A stretch of 64,000 nucleotides of DNA from Pseudomonas sp. Q2-TVG4-2. GTDB taxonomy: Bacteria; Pseudomonadota; Gammaproteobacteria; Pseudomonadales; Pseudomonadaceae. Position 1 is the first letter of the stretch. Each line of letters starts with the position of its first letter. Location: positions 62,001-126,000 of the forward strand of contig NZ_LGLW01000007.1 in assembly GCF_013620795.1 (NCBI RefSeq), written 5' to 3'. Below the pieces are notes generated by a model. It searched no databases. It saw only the letters and a list, made by a program, of their open reading frames with translations, and was not told the DNA's origin. Below are positions 62,869-64,000 of this stretch, one piece after another. The position numbers and the translations under genes were made by a program.

Positions 62869-63429
62869 TTAGTGCGGCGGGTATTGCGAAAGTACCTCGG
62901 TGACCGTTTCGCGGAACATCCCGGCTCGGTCCTGAGGGCCGCCGGGATTGTTGCGCAGCACCTGTTCGGCACTGCCACGCCAAACCAGCTTGCCATCATC
63001 GGCGTCATAGAAGTCGATCTGCAGGGTTCCGACCTGGTAATGGATGGTCCGTGTATCGGCGAAGGTTGGCCCGCCCCAGAAACCATGCCAAGGACTGCCC
63101 CAAGCGCTCATTGAGGTGGTGGTGTACTGCTGGCTGCGCTCATCGATGATGAACCAGGCCTGAATCAGCACGTCCGGCTGAGCGCCGGGCTGGGCTTGGC
63201 GCAGGCCACGCTGATCCAGTTGCTCGCTGATCGCGCTGCGAATGCGCTGCTCGGTGAGGTCGCTCTTGATGCGCGGGTCATCCGGGCGGTACTGCAGCGC
63301 CGGCTCTTTCCAGTTCCAGCTGCGATAGGCAGAAAAGTCCCGCTGCGGATCGAAATCCCGCTGCACCTGCGTGGTCTGGCAGGCGGTCAGCAACACCAGC
63401 AAGGGAAGCATCAGTAGTGAGCGGAACAT
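62869..63429 (-). CDS. DUF4136 lipoprotein
   Basis: 186-aa lipoprotein with lipobox LLTAC (Cys17). DUF4136 domain: FSAYRSWNWKEP, RIRSAISEQLDQRGLRQAQ, VLIQAWFIIDERSQQYTT and IDFYDADDGKLVWRGSAEQ. It has a paralogue immediately upstream on the same strand. Function unknown; located in the envelope. Confidence 0.85.
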   Translation of the reverse strand: MFRSLLMLPLLVLLTACQTTQVQRDFDPQRDFSAYRSWNWKEPALQYRPDDPRIKSDLTEQRIRSAISEQLDQRGLRQAQPGAQPDVLIQAWFIIDERSQQYTTTSMSAWGSPWHGFWGGPTFADTRTIHYQVGTLQIDFYDADDGKLVWRGSAEQVLRNNPGGPQDRAGMFRETVTEVLSQYPPH

Positions 63430-63456
63430 GGCGGTTCTCCTCGCAGGGCCGCGCGA

Positions 63457-64000
63457 TCAGCGCGGCGGATAGTCGGCGAGCGCGCGGTTCACTGCATCGC
63501 GTGCTGCGTCTTTGCGTTCGGCCTGGCTGCTGCCGCTAAGGGCTTCGGCGCGGTTGCTCCACACGGTCTGGCCGGACGCGCTATCGATCATCTCGATGCG
63601 CACCGTGATGACCTCCTCTTCGTAGTTGCGCACCAGCGGCGCGCTGGCCCCGATACCGACGCCCGAGCCGTAACCGGGACCGTATCCGCCATAGCGACCG
63701 GCGCCGACGCGGGTGCCATAGTCATCGTAGACCTGCCGCACCCGCGTCTCCATGCTGGCGCTGGCACTGATCTGCACATCACCCCTGGCGCCTTCGGGCG
63801 CCGGGCGCAGGCCGCGTTGATCGAGGGCGCCGGACACCATGTCCTGCAGCTCCTCGGCGGCGAGCGAAGCCGTTCCAGCCGGCGGGTTGCGCCAGCTCCA
63901 GTTCTGATAGCTGGAAAAGTCCCGCGGTGCGGCCGGGTAGGTTGGCGACTGCACCTGCTCGACCGGTGGCGCCGGCGGGATTGGGTTGGATTCGCTGGTA
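63457..64000 (-). CDS. DUF4136 protein, 5' part beyond window
   Basis: Open to the window end. The visible C-terminal about 181 residues include a Pro-rich stretch (NPIPPAPPVEQVQ), FSSYQNWSWRNP, LDQRGLRPAPEGARGDVQIS and IEMIDSASGQTVWSNRAEAL, the DUF4136 pattern. A Gly/Tyr-rich loop (GAGRYGGYGPGYGSGVGIG) is distinctive. An internal GTG start at 63954 would give 165 aa, but the frame continues upstream and the signal/lipobox is presumably outside. Paralogous to the 62869 gene, 27 bp away. Confidence 0.8.
   Translation of the reverse strand, partial: TSESNPIPPAPPVEQVQSPTYPAAPRDFSSYQNWSWRNPPAGTASLAAEELQDMVSGALDQRGLRPAPEGARGDVQISASASMETRVRQVYDDYGTRVGAGRYGGYGPGYGSGVGIGASAPLVRNYEEEVITVRIEMIDSASGQTVWSNRAEALSGSSQAERKDAARDAVNRALADYPPR

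Overview
The window is chromosomal DNA of a gamma-proteobacterium of the Pseudomonas/Stutzerimonas group, most like the P. stutzeri lineage. Gene order supports this (pilS-pilR beside bamD-rluD-pgeF-clpB; nadC, trpS, zapE, ampD-ampE). So do REP-like palindromes, Pseudomonas-type proteins (DksA2, CueR, a PA0148-like adenine deaminase) and a chromosomal integron with roughly 76-bp attC sites of the P. stutzeri type. Base composition is GC-rich except for several integron cassettes and about 430 bp near 36.3 kb.

Region 1 (1-21 kb) is mostly core housekeeping: the type IV pilus two-component pair (pilR cut by the window edge), BamD, RluD, PgeF, the heat-shock disaggregase ClpB with a sigma-32 promoter, an Asn-Pro-Lys tRNA operon with promoter and terminator, NADH dehydrogenase II, a DUF1631 protein, NadC, ZapG-like, a hydrolase, TrpS with a C-terminal extension, ZapE, a GlxA-type regulator, endonuclease V and AmpD/AmpE.

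Region 2 (21-46.4 kb) is stress, metal and accessory metabolism: a chemoreceptor, TatD, Ada, a RIO kinase, a bacterioferritin that seems to lack the heme-ligand methionine, a CueR/CopA/CopZ copper module with two MerR-type promoters, a TetR/MFS efflux pair with a TtgR-like operator, an oxidoreductase/LysR pair, adenine deaminase, a 19-cysteine copper-storage-like protein, and a zinc-starvation operon (dksA2-zigA-DUF1826) behind a Zur box. From 41 to 46.4 kb come LysE, VOC, AraC and AhpD-like genes, a truncated GlxA-type fragment and a phytase-like esterase.

Region 3 (46.5-53.3 kb) is a chromosomal integron. The integrase (52303-53265, + strand) carries two frameshifts and is probably dead. 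Left of it lie attI, a 24-codon leader ORF with a good ribosome binding site that overlaps the first cassette start by ATGA, and eight complete attC sites. These define six cassettes with unknown-function proteins, two paralogous GC-rich cassettes whose only ORF runs into the attC, and one terminal cassette whose own attC is degraded. A twice-frameshifted aadA-like aminoglycoside nucleotidyltransferase relic sits at the distal end, its start codon 9 bp from an attC-type core site. Two cassette proteins carry HEPN-like R-x4-H motifs and four have predicted membrane segments. This is the most likely place for undescribed biology.

Region 4 (53.4-64 kb) returns to host-like genes: a PQQ-type sugar dehydrogenase lipoprotein with a DUF2231 partner, a periplasmic protein, a NYN/LOTUS nuclease-like protein, an alanine symporter, DUF2214, a MATE pump, an SdiA-regulated-domain protein, a YdcZ-like DMT protein and two tandem DUF4136 proteins, the last cut by the window end. 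All function calls rest on reading the sequence and on family knowledge; no database search was run.
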